5,390 bases of DNA from Campylobacterales bacterium (GTDB lineage Bacteria > Campylobacterota > Campylobacteria > Campylobacterales > QNZT01). Positions 5,247-5,390 of this stretch are shown here, piece after piece (the stretch's first letter is position 1; every line of letters begins with the position of its first letter). The position numbers and the translations under genes were made by a program. Below the pieces are notes generated by a model. That model was not told the origin of the DNA, made no database searches, and saw only the letters and a list, made by a program, of their open reading frames with translations. The DNA is taken from contig JALULO010000285.1 of assembly GCA_027056215.1 (NCBI GenBank), positions 1 to 5,390 of the forward strand, read 5' to 3'.

Positions 5247-5372
5247 TACAAACATAGTTCTTATCTATACGCATACATGAGATTTCCTAACCATTACAAC
5301 AAAATCGTTACAAAACTACACAAATACAAAAAATAACTAAAAAAACTGTAAAAATCCTAAAGTAAATTTTCT
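5247..5372. other. Non-coding, G-poor stretch with strong strand bias
   Basis: No gene, tRNA or clear terminator is visible. In 5291-5370 I count about 45 A, 18 T, 14 C and only 3 G on the plus strand, so the minus strand is T- and G-rich. TTACAA occurs twice, 14 bases apart (5294 and 5308). It may be the upstream region of a gene beyond the right edge. Confidence 0.4.
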
Positions 5373-5390
5373 GATTAAATTATTTTAATC
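5373..5390. repeat. 7-bp inverted repeat at the window edge
   Basis: GATTAAA (5373-5379) and TTTAATC (5384-5390) are exact reverse complements around TTAT. The repeat may continue past the edge. It could be an operator or half of a terminator, but AT-rich symmetry of this size can be chance. Confidence 0.35.

Noticed and set aside
1..5390. Mobile element, CRISPR array, tRNA, rRNA or phage-derived genes
   Set aside because: No regularly spaced repeats, cloverleaf-like sequence, transposase or integrase motifs were seen on either strand; gene content is housekeeping.

Overview
The window is chromosomal, AT-rich DNA that most resembles a Campylobacterota (epsilonproteobacterial) genome, probably a Sulfurimonas-like or related free-living lineage. 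The grounds are the diheme, C-terminally anchored cytochrome c1, an AccA that closely follows the Helicobacter form at its N-terminus, the gene order fabG-acpP-fabF-accA, and promoters with a clear -10 box but no obvious -35. The genus is inferred, not proven.

Layout. Positions 1-674 (+) hold the 3' part of petC, the cytochrome c1 of the bc1 complex. Its 5' part, and probably petA and petB, lie to the left. A 12-bp hairpin at 681-710 separates petC from a leftward block. That block, read from right to left on the minus strand, is fabG (4656-3913), acpP (3855-3622), fabF (3551-2337) and accA (2324-1272), followed by a small secreted protein of unknown function (1193-708). To the right of fabG, and divergent from it, is a small exported thioredoxin-fold protein with a CPYC active site (4752-5246, +). 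The last 144 bases hold no gene I can support.

How the genes work together. AccA is the alpha subunit of the carboxyltransferase half of acetyl-CoA carboxylase, which makes malonyl-CoA. ACP (acpP) carries the growing acyl chain on its phosphopantetheine arm. FabF condenses malonyl-ACP with acyl-ACP, and FabG reduces the resulting 3-ketoacyl-ACP with NADPH. The block is therefore the core of type II fatty acid elongation plus one subunit of its committed step; accB, accC, accD, fabD, fabH, fabZ and fabI are not here. Internal signals suggest layered control: a probable promoter before fabG, a second before acpP, a GC-rich hairpin between acpP and fabF, and a hairpin across the accA stop codon. 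petC and the thioredoxin-like gene belong to other processes (respiration, and envelope thiol chemistry).

The window is largely ordinary housekeeping DNA and I see no undescribed system. The points most worth a second look are a 38-residue charged extension on AccA, a TTG start codon on fabF, the hairpins at gene junctions, and the uncharacterised 161-residue secreted protein.
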